DNA of 64,000 nucleotides, from assembly GCA_003013855.2 (NCBI GenBank), contig ML058449.1:2418001-2482000 (forward strand), read 5' to 3'. Positions 1 through 10,060 of the stretch are shown piece by piece. The notes under the pieces are model-generated. The model was not told where the DNA came from. It saw nothing but the letters and a program-made list of their open reading frames with translations, and searched no databases. The stretch's first letter is position 1; each line of letters opens with the position of its first letter. Position numbers and translations under genes: made by a program. Source of the DNA: Liriodendron chinense (Eukaryota > Streptophyta > Magnoliopsida > Magnoliales > Magnoliaceae).

Positions 1-829
1 GTCAGAAACTGCCAGAAAACGGCTAGTACCATTATGGCTCTGGACCAAAATTGCCAGCCACCCTTGCCTATATAAATCGGATAGGTCTGGTTCATTTCAT
101 TACAACAATCACAACCATCTCGAGTCTTCTACTGAACCAGCACCTTCCAAGAAAAATAACCTTACGGTTTGGTTCATACAAACCTAGCCACTAAAACCAG
201 AGAAGTGGTCTACTCACTGCTAGAAGAAGACCGCCACTCTTTTTCTCTCTTTCTTTTTCATTTTTGCTAGATTGTGTTACTGAGTTCTATAGTGGTCTCT
301 TCGCTTTTACTGAACGTAGAATCACATAAGGCTCGTCGTATTTAGAAGTAATTCGCCTGTAAGCTAACAACATACTTAAAATAATTTGAATAGGGACGAA
401 TTACGCTTTAAGAACAACGTATTTTCACGTGCTTAAGCCTATGCATAATTTAGTTTTTTCAATTTAGTTATTTATGATATCAAAATTCTCAACAAAGCAA
501 TGACCAGATTATCATTAATATTAGCTTTTCATTTCCGGAGCCATCGGATGGACAGTTTAGGATCAACCAAAGAAATTATGTTTCTTAAGATGGAGAAATA
601 AAAGTGGGACCCACATGATGGATATTACTGAGCAATGATGAATGTACGTAAGTATTAACCTGGGTTTGTTTATTTTCTAACCCATGTTGAATGCACGTAA
701 GTATTAACTTTACTGCCGTGACTTGTTATTCAAGTGAAAAGACATATCAACGACTGTGAATCTGTGATTACCTCTTGCGCGAGAGCTCTACTGCGAATTC
801 AGTCAGTGCGGGACGTGGCATAATTCCGT
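1..829. other. Upstream intergenic stretch, no gene recognised
   Basis: No long open frame or known domain is visible. A TATA-like box (TATATAAA) lies at 69-76 and is followed by pyrimidine-rich sequence at about 230-260, so a promoter or LTR remnant is possible but unsupported. The part from about 600 onward contains short pieces similar to the MITE family that follows. Confidence 0.4.
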
Positions 830-1292
830 TAGGTCTTTTAAGTGGAAGCCATCTTTATATATGCTTTATATATCCACGCCGTCCATCCGTTTTATCAGAT
901 AATTTTAGGGGATGATTCCAAAAACGAAGTGATCTAAATCTCAGGTGGACCACACCATGGGAAACAATGATCATTGAACATCTACCATTAAAAGCTTCTA
1001 AATCTTACATACAGTGATGTTTATTTTCCATCCAACCTGTTGATAGTGTCACACAGAACTGGATGAAGGGAAAAAATAAATATAAGCTTGATCCATAACT
1101 CTTGTGGCCCACAAAACGTTTTTAATAGTCAATCACCACTATTTCCTGTAGTGTGGTCCACATGAAATTTGGATATTCTTTATTTTGGTCCAATACCCTA
1201 AAATAATCTGAAAAAACAGATGAACGGATTGGATATACAATGAACACATCAAGGTGGGCCCCACGATCAGGCCCGCACCGAATCCGCTCCCC
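830..1292. mobile_element. Palindromic MITE next to the BSD gene
   Basis: The two halves are imperfect reverse complements: GTGGACCACACCA at about 942 answers GTGTGGTCCACA at about 1152, and GGTGGGCCCCACGA at about 1254 belongs to the terminal part. The right end carries the family terminus CGAATCCGCTCCCC (reverse of GGGGAGCGGATT). The left terminus is eroded. The whole unit can fold into one long hairpin. It ends about 200 bp before the ATG of the BSD gene, so it forms part of that gene's proximal upstream region. Confidence 0.75.
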
Positions 1293-1329
1293 TGATAGAG
1301 TGACGCTACTCTTCACCGAATGACTCTCC

Positions 1330-1331
<2 letters not shown>

Positions 1332-1361
<30 letters not shown>
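1332..1361. repeat. (CT)n microsatellite in 5' leader
   Basis: An almost uninterrupted CT dinucleotide tract lies between the MITE and the BSD start codon. CT-rich tracts are common in plant 5' untranslated leaders, so this probably lies in or near the transcript start. Confidence 0.8.
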
Positions 1362-1363
<2 letters not shown>

Positions 1364-1435
1364 AGTCTCGGCTCCCATCTTGTTCTTCTTCCCTCTCAAA
1401 ACCTCTCAGAAGACGGAAGGAAGGATCTCTTCAAG

Positions 1436-1454
1436 CCCTAATCCTAACCCTAAT
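1436..1454 (+). promoter_or_regulatory. Telo-box-like motif in 5' leader
   Basis: Two tandem copies of a CCTAA-type motif (CCCTAATCC then TAACCCTAAT) lie 36 bp before the ATG. Telo-boxes (AAACCCTAA) are known near transcription starts of many plant housekeeping genes. The assignment rests on the motif only. Confidence 0.45.
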
Positions 1455-1489
1455 CTCCAACAAACCCTCCCCGCGGATCATATCCGTCC

Positions 1490-2953
1490 ATGGATTTCTT
1501 CAGATCCGTATTCTCGAACGATCCCGAACCCGCCGATCAAGACCCACTCAAAGGAACCTCAGCTGAAGCACAAGAAGATCCGTCCGATCATAAACCTAAC
1601 CAAGATTCTCCGGCCAGGTCCAATGCCGGCGCCTGGAGCTTCGGCGGCCTGATCAAAACGCTCGCCACGTCATCCGAATCCGTCATCGAGACCTACCGCC
1701 GCGACCTTGAGGAATTCCGCTCTGGAATCAAGAAAGAGACGGCTGTGATCCGTGATGTCATCAAGGACCTCCCCGTCTCTCTGGAGGCTAGCGCATCTGC
1801 AGCGCAGGAGTCTATCGAGTCTGTTGGGCACGTAATTGATGACTTTGGTGCCTCCGTCTGGCGGGGAACTGCTGAGATCGTCTTTCAAGGTAAGGACGCC
1901 TTCCTCCCTTCTGATCAAGAAAGTGATTATTCGTCCGATGCACAGAATGTCGGCGGTTCTGGTCTGAATTCAAAACGGTACAGTCGGTTTGAAGCACAGC
2001 TTCTTGCAATTCAGTCCGATTTGAGTACATACTGTGAAGAACCGGATGATTTGGATGCCTTTATACAGTGGAAATCAGGCCTTGTGTTGGAGGAGAAGGT
2101 GGAGGAGATTGAGAATTTGTGCGGGGAGAATGGGGTTCTGGAAGGTGTCTATACGAAGCTTGTTCCAGACACCATTGATCACGAGACGTTCTGGAGTCGC
2201 TATTTTTATAGGGTTTATAAGCTCAAGCAGGTGGAGGATGTGAGAGCGGATCTTGTGAAGAGGGCGATTTCGAGGGAAGATGAAGAAGATTTGAGTTGGG
2301 ATATTGATGATGACAGCGAAGATAAAGAGGAAGACAATGTGGCATTGGAATTGAAGATTGAGAACTCTGAAAATATAGAATTGGAGAAGAAAGAGTTTGT
2401 TGCGGGTTCGGAATTGATGATTGAGAAGAAACCTGTTCTTGTTGAGACAGAAGTTGGGAGTTCTGATGGAGGAGTTAGCAATATGGGTATTGTCCTGGGA
2501 CCAGCCAGCGATAAAGGGCCCATTGAATTGAAGAATGATGAAAAGGCTGAAAAATCAGATGAGAAGGCGGAAGGGGAGGTGGGCCAGGGTGAATTGAAGA
2601 ATGATGAAAAGGCTGAAAAATCTGATGAGAAGGCGGAAGGGAAGGTGGGCCAGGGTGAATCGAACAATGATGAAAAGATAGAAAAATCTGATGAGAAGAT
2701 GGAAGGGAAGGCCAACCAAAGTGAATCGAGCAAGGATAGCAACATTTCTGTCGTGTCGAGCCAACCCTTGGCGCATGACGAGGATGACCTTGGGTGGGAT
2801 GAGATTGAAGACCTCGGCAGCGATGATGAGAGGAAAGGGGATGCTGGTGAGACCCCAAGCAGGGTTGATTTGCGCAAGCGGCTGAGTGCTGCGGAAGAAG
2901 ATGAAGATCTGAGTTGGGATATTGAAGATGATGACGAGCATTCCAAACAGTGA
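1490..2953 (+). CDS. BSD-domain-containing protein, single exon
   Basis: Encodes 487 aa without interruption and ends in TGA. The N-terminal ~130 residues are amphipathic and helical. A BSD domain lies at about residues 190-246, with the family hallmark aromatic pair in the segment HETFWSRYFYRVYKL. BSD domains occur in TFIIH p62, synapse-associated proteins and DOS2-like proteins; plant relatives of this size are known but mostly uncharacterised, so the biochemical role is not established. The C-terminal half is strongly acidic. It has three tandem 22-residue repeats (346-411) and three copies of a short motif of the form DLSWDI(D/E)DD (about residues 267, 433 and 473). The ATG at 1490 is the first in frame and gives the family N-terminus. 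The preceding leader is CT-rich with a telo-box. No intron is needed. This looks like a functional gene. Confidence 0.9.
   Translation: MDFFRSVFSNDPEPADQDPLKGTSAEAQEDPSDHKPNQDSPARSNAGAWSFGGLIKTLATSSESVIETYRRDLEEFRSGIKKETAVIRDVIKDLPVSLEASASAAQESIESVGHVIDDFGASVWRGTAEIVFQGKDAFLPSDQESDYSSDAQNVGGSGLNSKRYSRFEAQLLAIQSDLSTYCEEPDDLDAFIQWKSGLVLEEKVEEIENLCGENGVLEGVYTKLVPDTIDHETFWSRYFYRVYKLKQVEDVRADLVKRAISREDEEDLSWDIDDDSEDKEEDNVALELKIENSENIELEKKEFVAGSELMIEKKPVLVETEVGSSDGGVSNMGIVLGPASDKGPIELKNDEKAEKSDEKAEGEVGQGELKNDEKAEKSDEKAEGKVGQGESNNDEKIEKSDEKMEGKANQSESSKDSNISVVSSQPLAHDEDDLGWDEIEDLGSDDERKGDAGETPSRVDLRKRLSAAEEDEDLSWDIEDDDEHSKQ
2525..2722 (+). repeat. Three 66-bp tandem repeats inside BSD CDS
   Basis: Three in-frame 66-bp units encode residues 346-367, 368-389 and 390-411. 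The first two are nearly identical (ELKNDEKAEKSDEKAEG...), while the third is diverged. They lengthen the acidic, lysine/glutamate-rich tail. Unit number is a good candidate for polymorphism between alleles. Confidence 0.9.
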
Positions 2954-4333
2954 TCTTAGTGTGAAAAATGGTCAAATCCATTGCATTATCTCCACAGTTC
3001 ACCCTCAATCTATATTTCTTTATTTTCTCTGTTCCAAATGCATGTGCTTTATTGACAATTTGGGAAGTGATTGTTTTCTCTCATTGTTTATTTTATTGTG
3101 TACATGTAAATGTTTAGCTGTATATCTCAACATTCTCTAAGCTATATGGATTGTGTTGCTTACTAGAGTCTCTATTATGGTCAGTGTGCTAGTCATTATG
3201 CTTCTATTCCAAGGACAAGGAGACAAGTAAACAGCTCTTGGGTGCAGGAAGTCCTCTGCGCTATATACTGTTGCAATCTCGTGATTGCGTTCCATTACCC
3301 CTAGTGGTGCTTTTTTGCAACGCACCATCTATAACTGTGAAAGGAAGTGAGAATTATATAGAAATAGATTCTTCAATTTTCTGTTTTAATGATTTAGATA
3401 GTTCTCAACTCTGCCTGGTACTGGTTTGGTGCCAGGACACTACTGTGAGAGACGTCGTGGTTGTACCCAAAGAGGTTCCTATCTCAAAGAGACAAGCGGA
3501 CATCTATTGGGTGCAGGAAGCCCTCTGTGCTACATACTGTTGCAATCCCTTCATTGCATACCGCCATCCCTTATGGTACTATTTCGCAGCAGACCATATA
3601 CAGTTGTTGAAAGAAAGTGAGAATTATATAGAAATTCTTCAATTTCTTTTTTAATGATTTAGATGGTTCCCAAGTCTGACTGGTAGTGATTCTGCCAGCC
3701 GGTTCCCAGATTGGTAGAGGAGGGTTGATGTCAATTTGGGCAGCAGTCATCAAATTTTGCCAAGAAACCAGCTGCAAATAGTTGGGAAATGATGATGATG
3801 ATCTGGTGAGATTCTTCATTTACGCAATGCTTTGAATCTGCACTCATTCTTACATCCCCGTTATCATGTCCCTACATATCTGTGTTATTTGCCTAGGGAA
3901 CACAGTTACAAGTCAGCAGAGCATGGGGAAATGAAGAATTCAAGAAGAGTGGCTTGATGGAGGTAATTGCCCTTGCTGAATTATTGAGCTTTTAGGAACA
4001 ACTAGGGAGCTTGCTAACTAACAGATGTCCACTTTCTTTAATTATCTTAAGATCAAGAAAGCAAAAGGTAGTGAGATAGATAACTCTCTGCAACAACCTC
4101 AAGACTCTTCCGGCAAGCCTTGTTTGCTTTCAGATCAGTGCTGCAGATGTTGGGAACAAATGCTTGCCTCCCTGTGTATAGTTGTTCAATGGAATCATGT
4201 TAGGGTTCTGGTTGTTCTTAGTTGGCTGCGTGTTCTCTTTGGATATAGCTCTTTTCAATGACTAGAATCCTGGCAAGAACAAATGGATTAGGAATTCAGA
4301 TCAAAATAGTGGGAGATGGCAGATGCAAATGTG
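2954..4333. other. 3' flank of BSD gene, with diverged duplication
   Basis: This holds the 3' untranslated region of the BSD gene and downstream sequence. No further coding region is recognised. The only structure seen is the duplicated block listed separately at 3220-3702. Confidence 0.5.
3220..3702. repeat. Diverged direct duplication, ~215 bp, offset 269
   Basis: The block at 3220-3437 is repeated at 3489-3702. Shared landmarks include GAGACAAG, TTGGGTGCAGGAAG, CATACTGTTGCAATC and GAGAATTATATAGAAAT in the same order. The copies differ by many substitutions and small indels, so the duplication is old. Confidence 0.75.
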
Positions 4334-4674
4334 GTCAAAATTATTATCATATCGTAAATCGTAGTTGGGGTTGAATTGTATCGAATTGTAAATTGTAAGA
4401 TTTTTTTACAATTTTCTTAAAAATTTGAAAAAAAATATAAATAAATCAGATTTTTTTTTTTTTTTTTTAAACTCATCAATCTTCCTTTTGCCATCAATGT
4501 GCGCCAAGTAATACCATGTCATGATAGTGTTAAAGGAGTCTTATTCCTTTATTCCTTTGTCTTTCAAGAAATTTCACTTGAAAAACATATAAGGGTCCTT
4601 TAATAATTTATCTTCTTGTTATCTTTCTTGAACGTAGAATCATGGTGGAAAAGTGGCCTCTGATGCTGTAAACC

Positions 4675-4676
<2 letters not shown>

Positions 4677-4756
<80 letters not shown>
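4677..4756. repeat. (TA)n-(GA)n compound microsatellite
   Basis: A TA tract of about 30 bp passes directly into a GA tract of about 50 bp, abutting the left end of the palindromic MITE at 4758. Confidence 0.95.
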
Positions 4757-4757
<1 letters not shown>

Positions 4758-4759
<2 letters not shown>

Positions 4760-5109
4760 TGCTCACTTGGGCACTTCTCTCATGAGAAACTCCTGAACAC
4801 TTTTTCATGTATGAGCCCAAAATCTGAGCCGTCCATGTGACACAGCACCCCAAGAAACCCCAGGGGCCATCTTTCAATCTGATCCAGAACTCTGATGGGC
4901 CGCAGCAGAAAGCAAGAGGCAAATTAAGGGAGAAAACTGTTTCCTTTTTTCATGGCCCACCAAAGTTTTGGAACAAGTTAAAAGATGGGCCTTAGTGGTT
5001 TTTTGGGGTGCTGCATCACGTGGACGGCTCAGATTTTGAACTCACGTCATGTGTGATGAGCCATGAAAAAGTGCTCACGAGTTCTTGTGAGAGAAGTGCG
5101 CAGGTGAGC

Positions 5110-5112
<3 letters not shown>
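4758..5112. mobile_element. 355-bp palindromic (fold-back) MITE
   Basis: Starts AATGCTCACTTGGGCACTTC and ends with the near-perfect reverse complement (...GAAGTGCGCAGGTGAGCATT). Complementarity continues inward almost to the centre, for example AAAATCTGAGCCGTCCA against TGGACGGCTCAGATTTT. It is bounded by GA and TA microsatellites on either side. It has no coding capacity and differs from the GTGGACCACACCA MITE family. Confidence 0.85.

Positions 5113-5172
<60 letters not shown>
5111..5172. repeat. (TA)n microsatellite
   Basis: About 60 bp of uninterrupted TA directly follows the right end of the 355-bp MITE. Confidence 0.95.
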
Positions 5173-5174
<2 letters not shown>

Positions 5175-5685
5175 ATTTCTAAATGTCATTCCATAATACA
5201 TATAAGTCAGCATGATTGTAACCATCTATAAAAACATTACAAGTAAGTCATACACCAAGTTGGTGTTTCAACCAATTAAGAAGTAAGAAAAAAAAAATGC
5301 TACATGATTTAATGTTGAAGAGAATATATATCATTTAATCCTTTATAAAGAACAAATAAAAAAATTTACCTTTTCTAAACGATTCTTAAATCCTCCACCA
5401 ATTTAAAAACATAAAATGAATGACAACTGAAGCTTAAAATAGAAGAGAGCAACTATAATTTGAATCGTAAATCGTAGGATTCAAATCATAGAATCGTAGG
5501 ATTTCAAATCATAGAATCGTAGGATTCATATAAAAATGGATTCAAGGTTGGGATTCAAATCATTTTGCTTAAGATTCGACTAAAATCATATATCGTAAAT
5601 CGTAGTATTTTGACGACATCACGCAACCTTGGGATGTAGGTAATAAATTTCATCCTTCTTTCCACGGAACAATCACTTTATTCGT

Positions 5686-5838
5686 AGTTGGATTCCTAGA
5701 ATGAAAATTAGTGTTCTTCTTCTTCTTTTTTTAAGGATAATGGAACTTTTTATTGAGAATTCGTAGTTGGATTCCTTGAATGAAAATTAGTGTTCTTCTT
5801 TATTTTTTTGAAGGATAACGAAACTTTTTATTGAGAAA
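5686..5838. repeat. Tandem ~72-bp duplication with T-rich tail
   Basis: A unit that includes ATTCGTAGTTGGATTCCT, GTGTTCTTCTT, a T-rich run and GGAACTTTTTATTGAG (or its variant) occurs twice. On the minus strand the end reads like a LINE 3' tail (CAATAAAAAGTTTCG then A-rich). The duplicated block could therefore be a LINE target duplication with a very short insert. This reading is tentative. Confidence 0.5.
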
Positions 5839-6318
5839 AACCACCGAGGCAAAAGCTAAGGCGAGAGAGAGAGAGAGTGAGAGATCCCAACAAAGATAGA
5901 AGATTACAAATATCCACAGATCTCAAGACAAACAACCAACCCACCACTTCAATCTTCCTCACCACCTCTTCCACAAATCTTCTCCTATTTTGAAAGCAAC
6001 GAGTTCCATTCCTCCCAAATAGACCACAACATGTCTATATAGTCTAGACGCCATATCACCATTCCTTCCCGATCCTTCCGCTGTGCCAGGCCCACAGAAG
6101 GTCTTACAACCGACTTCCACATCACTCAAGATAAGTTGAAGATCACAAGGAAACCCTACCACACCTTTTGAACAAAAGAGCAATACATGAAATTTATGCT
6201 TTTCTTCTGCCTCTCTTTGTAAGAATTCTCGATTCAACCTCTCCAATTTGTCAAGGACAAACCACGGGCATGTAAATAGAGAAATATTGGGAGTTATGGA
6301 AGTGGTTGTCCCCCTTTG
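5839..6318. other. Possible LINE 3' remnant, non-coding
   Basis: Follows the T-rich tail above and may be the 5'-truncated body of a minus-strand LINE. No conserved protein segment is recognised. The one longer open frame here has no recognisable domain. Confidence 0.25.
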
Positions 6319-7488
6319 TAGGCTGGCATTGGATGCAAGTTTGGCAGGTCGAGTCGGGTTGAGGGTCAACTTAAGCCAACCTAACATCAAGTTGGGTTAA
6401 CCTATGGCCTGAGACCAACCCAAATACCATATCCCCAACACTAACCCATCTTAGGTTGGGCTAGAGATTTAAAATCTTGTACTAACTACTATAGTAGTAA
6501 TTCAGTGTCTCATACTATACATATATTAAATATAATAATTTATACTGTATAAACAATATAAGGTCATGTTGTTGCAAGCCTCAACTCGAGCGCAACCCAA
6601 CTAGGGGTCGGGTTGAGGATTTCCAACCTGACATCAACTTGGGTTAATCCATGGCTTGAGCCAACCCGAGCCCGACATGACATATAGGGCTGTCAATGGG
6701 TTAGGTTTAGGTTTCAGTTTGGGTAAGGTCTTATAGTACCCGTATCCGGGTAACCAAGTTCCAATCTTGTTGGGTCTTGGTCCTTTCAAGTCCGGTTCTA
6801 GTTCTAGAGGAACCAAACCAAGATCTAATCGGATTTGGGTACCCATCATGTCTTTAGATCTAGGTTTCAAGTTGAGCTTCGGATGAATAAGAGCATTTTA
6901 CATGGTTGGGCCCACTCACCAGATGGATTATATTGCACACACATGTGCCACTTTAACACATGCATGGTGTGCAAACAGGCCCTTTTACATGTTTAGTTTA
7001 GAAGACCTCGTTTCTTTTGCTGGGATAAGCAATAAATGTTAAATGTATTTGAATTTACTATTAAAACCAACTAGACTAGATCCAGACCTGACTTTAAGTG
7101 GGTCCATCACATGGACCCGACTAGATATGATTTTTCAACCGGTCTAAAAGGTGATGCCTGAACCCGAGTCGGTGTCTTAATTGGTCAAATAATTGCGACT
7201 TGGACGGGTACCCATTGGCATCCCTAACAACATACCATATCCTCAATGCTAACCTATCTTGAGTTGGGTGAGGTTGGGCCAAAGATTTTGATCTTTTACT
7301 AATTAGTAATCCAATATCTCATACTAGACATGCTTAAGTATAATAATTAATGCTATATAGGTAATATAGGGTCGAGTTTGGGTTCGCCCGAGGTCCCAAT
7401 CCGACCCAAAACGACCCCAACTCTACCTGACCAAATTTTTGGGTTTGCTAGTTAGGGTTGGGTTGAGCCCGATCCAAGTTGCACCCTA
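6319..7488. mobile_element. hAT-like repeat with nested second element
   Basis: The sequence is dominated by GGGTTGGG/CCCAACCC-type motifs. The outer element appears to run from TAGGCTGGCATTGGATGCAA to ...CCAAGTTGCACCCTA. A second element of the same general type (6685-7226) splits it. No transposase is present. Boundaries of the outer element are approximate, and no exact target duplication was found for it. Confidence 0.4.
6685..7226. mobile_element. hAT-like MITE, TAGGGCTGTCAATGGG ends
   Basis: Starts TAGGGCTGTCAATGGG and ends with the approximate reverse complement (ACCCATTGGCATCCCTA). Flanking 8-mers ATGACATA and ACAACATA resemble an imperfect target duplication. TAGGG ends with 8-bp duplications are typical of plant hAT MITEs. 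Confidence 0.6.
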
Positions 7489-7494
7489 GTTCAT

Positions 7495-9370
7495 ACAAAC
7501 TTGAAACTACTATTTCTCAAGGGCTTATTTGGGATGAGATAAATGAAGAATTTGGTAAATCGATGAACTTGTCATATTTATGTATTTGCATTGGATTTGG
7601 CAAAATTCAAATTCCATAGTGTGGGAATCAATCTACAAATCGATAGATTTAGGGAGCATTTATTGTAATGGTAGAGCATTTATTACAAGGGAATAACTTT
7701 TAAATTGTTTTTGAGAGAGTTTCATTTTGTGGATGTGCTAAGCCTTTAGTTTTTGTGGATTTGGATTTTTTGGAAGGTAAGCAAATTTTGTTACCAACCA
7801 CGCAGCCAAAAGGCGAAATACAAGCAACAAGCTGACGAAACAGAGAGCCCACATAGCATGGGCCAACTAGACACGAAAACAAGCCAGTGACGACTAAAAA
7901 GAGAAGTATCGAACACCAACCGCATAACTACCAATCCTCCATCAAATGGTAAGGTAAGCAATCGAGCATGCCAAGTAAGAATGAACCCCACGGAGGGAAA
8001 TAGCGGAAGGGAGGCCAATCTTAATGCCGAGTAAGTTAGAGGATAAAGCAATCATTGATTGGCTAACATCCTATTTCTTCAAGAAGCAAAATAAAGGTCT
8101 TTGATAGCAATGATCGCCTTTATCATGTTACATCTAATGGAAGTAGATGAGCTGCCAATGGAGTCTAAGATCTCTTTAATGGTCATAAATGTGGTTGCAA
8201 TAGATGGTTCAATCAAAAGATCAACGGCCGGCTTGAAAACCTTACCCAACACATCTTTACTGAGATCACTCCAAACAACCGTAGATTTGATTGATCAACA
8301 ATGTGAATAGCCAAAGCTAGTTGAAAGATCGAAAGCAGTTTAATGAGTGCGCACATCTAGCCATCTCTAGGATCGACCATTTAGCCATAAGCAAGGGAGG
8401 GAGAGGAATTATGGCACTTAAATCGCCCAAAAACACAAGTTGAGTCTTAAATTGGGATTTTATGGAATGAAAGACAAATGCCACGAATATCTTGACTCCT
8501 TCAAAGATTCTAAGATTTCTCTCTCCAAATATTCCACATAATAGCTAGGACACGGATGAAGGCACATAATTGATGCATGGAATCTTCCTGGGTTGATTGG
8601 ATGAGGGTGCTAGTATGCTCTGTCGTAGATGACACCTGGTAAGAAGGACATCCGAGTATGGAATAATGTTGGCCCATATGGGGTGATTACATTTGAAGAA
8701 AAGATGGTTCCTACTCTCATCCTGAGCATTACACAAGACGCAAGTATGATCATTAATAATCACTAGCCTACGCAACTAGTATTTGGTTTTCAACCTATCG
8801 AGAATGGTCAACCAAGTGGGAAACACGTGCTTTGGAATGTGGCCTTTGATCTAAATGAATGAGCACCAAGGAATAGATGGCCCATAGTTATATAAAGCTG
8901 TGAAAGCAGAATTAGAGAAGACACCATCCTTAGGTTGATTTCATAGTCTATGAATTTATGGGGGTGTGAATTTGGGAATTCAATTGATTTGGAAAATCCC
9001 TAAGGGGTTGTGAGGGATGAGTAATTTGGGGTAGGGATTTGTGAAATCCACGGATTTCAAATCTCCCCAATTTGTTTTTTGTTGGAGAATTTTGACATAT
9101 GCACTTCCACAAATCCATGGATTTAGGGCAAATCTGAATTCCCCAAAAAACTGAAGACTTGTCAAATCCACAAAATGAGACTCTTTTAAAAGCGACAAGA
9201 AGTTGCTTGTAATAAATGCTCCATCATTGAATAATTGCTCCCCAAATCCATGAATTTGTGGTTTTATTATCAAAGAATGGACTTTGGAATTTTCCAAATC
9301 CAATGCAAATCCATAAACTTGACAAGTTCACCAAATTCACACATTCATTTTCCTGATCCCAAATAGAGCC
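7495..9370. mobile_element. Inverted-repeat arms around a LINE fragment
   Basis: The arm at about 7495-7770 is matched in reverse orientation by about 9110-9370. Shared pieces include TATTTGGGAT near the outer ends, TTTGCATTGGATTTGG, GAGCATTTATTACAAG and TCATTTTGTGGAT. The interior contains a minus-strand LINE remnant (zf-RVT region at 8545-8830). It may be a fold-back element that received a LINE, but the superfamily is unclear. Confidence 0.5.
8545..8830 (-). pseudogene. LINE reverse transcriptase C-terminus (zf-RVT) remnant
   Basis: On the minus strand the translation reads TWLTILDRLKTK, a stop, then LRRLVIINDHTCVLCNAQDE and HLFFKCNHPIW. This is the zinc-binding zf-RVT region found at the C-terminal end of plant L1-type LINE ORF2 (C-x2-C ... 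H-x-C pattern). It is broken by stops and lacks the catalytic reverse transcriptase core, so it is a dead 5'-truncated copy. Confidence 0.7.
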
Positions 9371-9719
9371 TAGCAAAAACGGTGAGATTTGAAATCCATG
9401 GTTAAAAAACCCCTTCCTAAATCCCTCACCCCAAACAACCCTTCAGATAATTATGTGTGATTTTCGATATTTTATTTATTGATTATTTGTTAGTTCAACA
9501 CAAATCGAGTTGCTTCAGCAAAAAAAAAAAAAAAACAGAAAAAAAAGAAAAAAAAAAGAAAAAAAAAAGTTGCTTCATGGTTCGCCCCTTTAGTTTGATT
9601 TGGAAGTTATTCTTGGAAGCAATGTGTAATGTTTATGAATGATGCTGAGTTTATTGATCACATTCATTGCCCTTTTGCTAAAAAGGTGTAGGCATGCTTC
9701 CTCACTATCTTTAACATAT
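9371..9719. other. A-rich non-coding spacer
   Basis: Contains an interrupted A-rich tract at about 9520-9569 and no recognisable gene. The A-rich run may be the tail of another LINE fragment. Confidence 0.4.
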
Positions 9720-10060
9720 CTTAGGTGACATCGATGTCTGTTGAAGACCTCTTGTGGGCTTGGCATGGTGGAGGAATTAGGAAGGAAAGGTGGTGTGGTG
9801 TCAGGTTTTAATGATAGTATTATGGGCTATTTGGGGGGAATGGAATGGACACTACTTAGAAAATAGGAGTGGATCCATCGAAGAGATGGTGAGAAAAGTT
9901 AAGGTGGAAGTGGTGGGATGGGCATTTGGGTTAAAAGCCGTAGACGTCTGTAACCCTTGTATCTTTTTTTGGGATGTAATTTGATTGGGCTGTATTCTTT
10001 CCCCACCTTGCCATTGCTTTTGTGCGTATTATTAATAAAGTCACGTTACATTTAAAGAAA
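9720..10060 (+). pseudogene. LINE 3' end remnant
   Basis: On the plus strand a short frame reads LMIVLWAIWGEWNGHYLENR, resembling the terminal segment of plant LINE ORF2 proteins. It is followed by a 3' end of the form AATAAAGTCACGTTACATTT and an A-rich tail at about 10050. Only a few dozen residues are recognisable. Confidence 0.5.

Larger units (their letters stand above)
4334..5614. mobile_element. TIR transposon relic (GTCAAAAT family), copy 1
   Basis: Begins GTCAAAATTATTATC and ends with its approximate reverse complement, ATTTTGAC. Near both ends there is CGTAAATCGTAG-type sequence. There is no coding capacity. A TA/GA microsatellite and a palindromic MITE (4758-5112) are nested inside. 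A shorter relative lies at 13492-14236. The superfamily is not identified and no clean target duplication is seen. Confidence 0.5.

Noticed and set aside
1320..1652. Plus-strand frame of 110 codons overlapping the BSD gene start
   Set aside because: It arises from the CT tract and the overlapping BSD leader in another frame, and the composition is low-complexity.
2215..2946. Long minus-strand open frame (243 codons) opposite the BSD gene
   Set aside because: It is the antisense shadow of the GAA/GAT-rich acidic tail (Ser/Phe/Pro-rich translation) with no domain.
4677..5225. Small frames encoding Tyr-Ile or Ser-Leu runs (also near 37.1 and 46.0 kb)
   Set aside because: Direct translation of TA and GA microsatellites.
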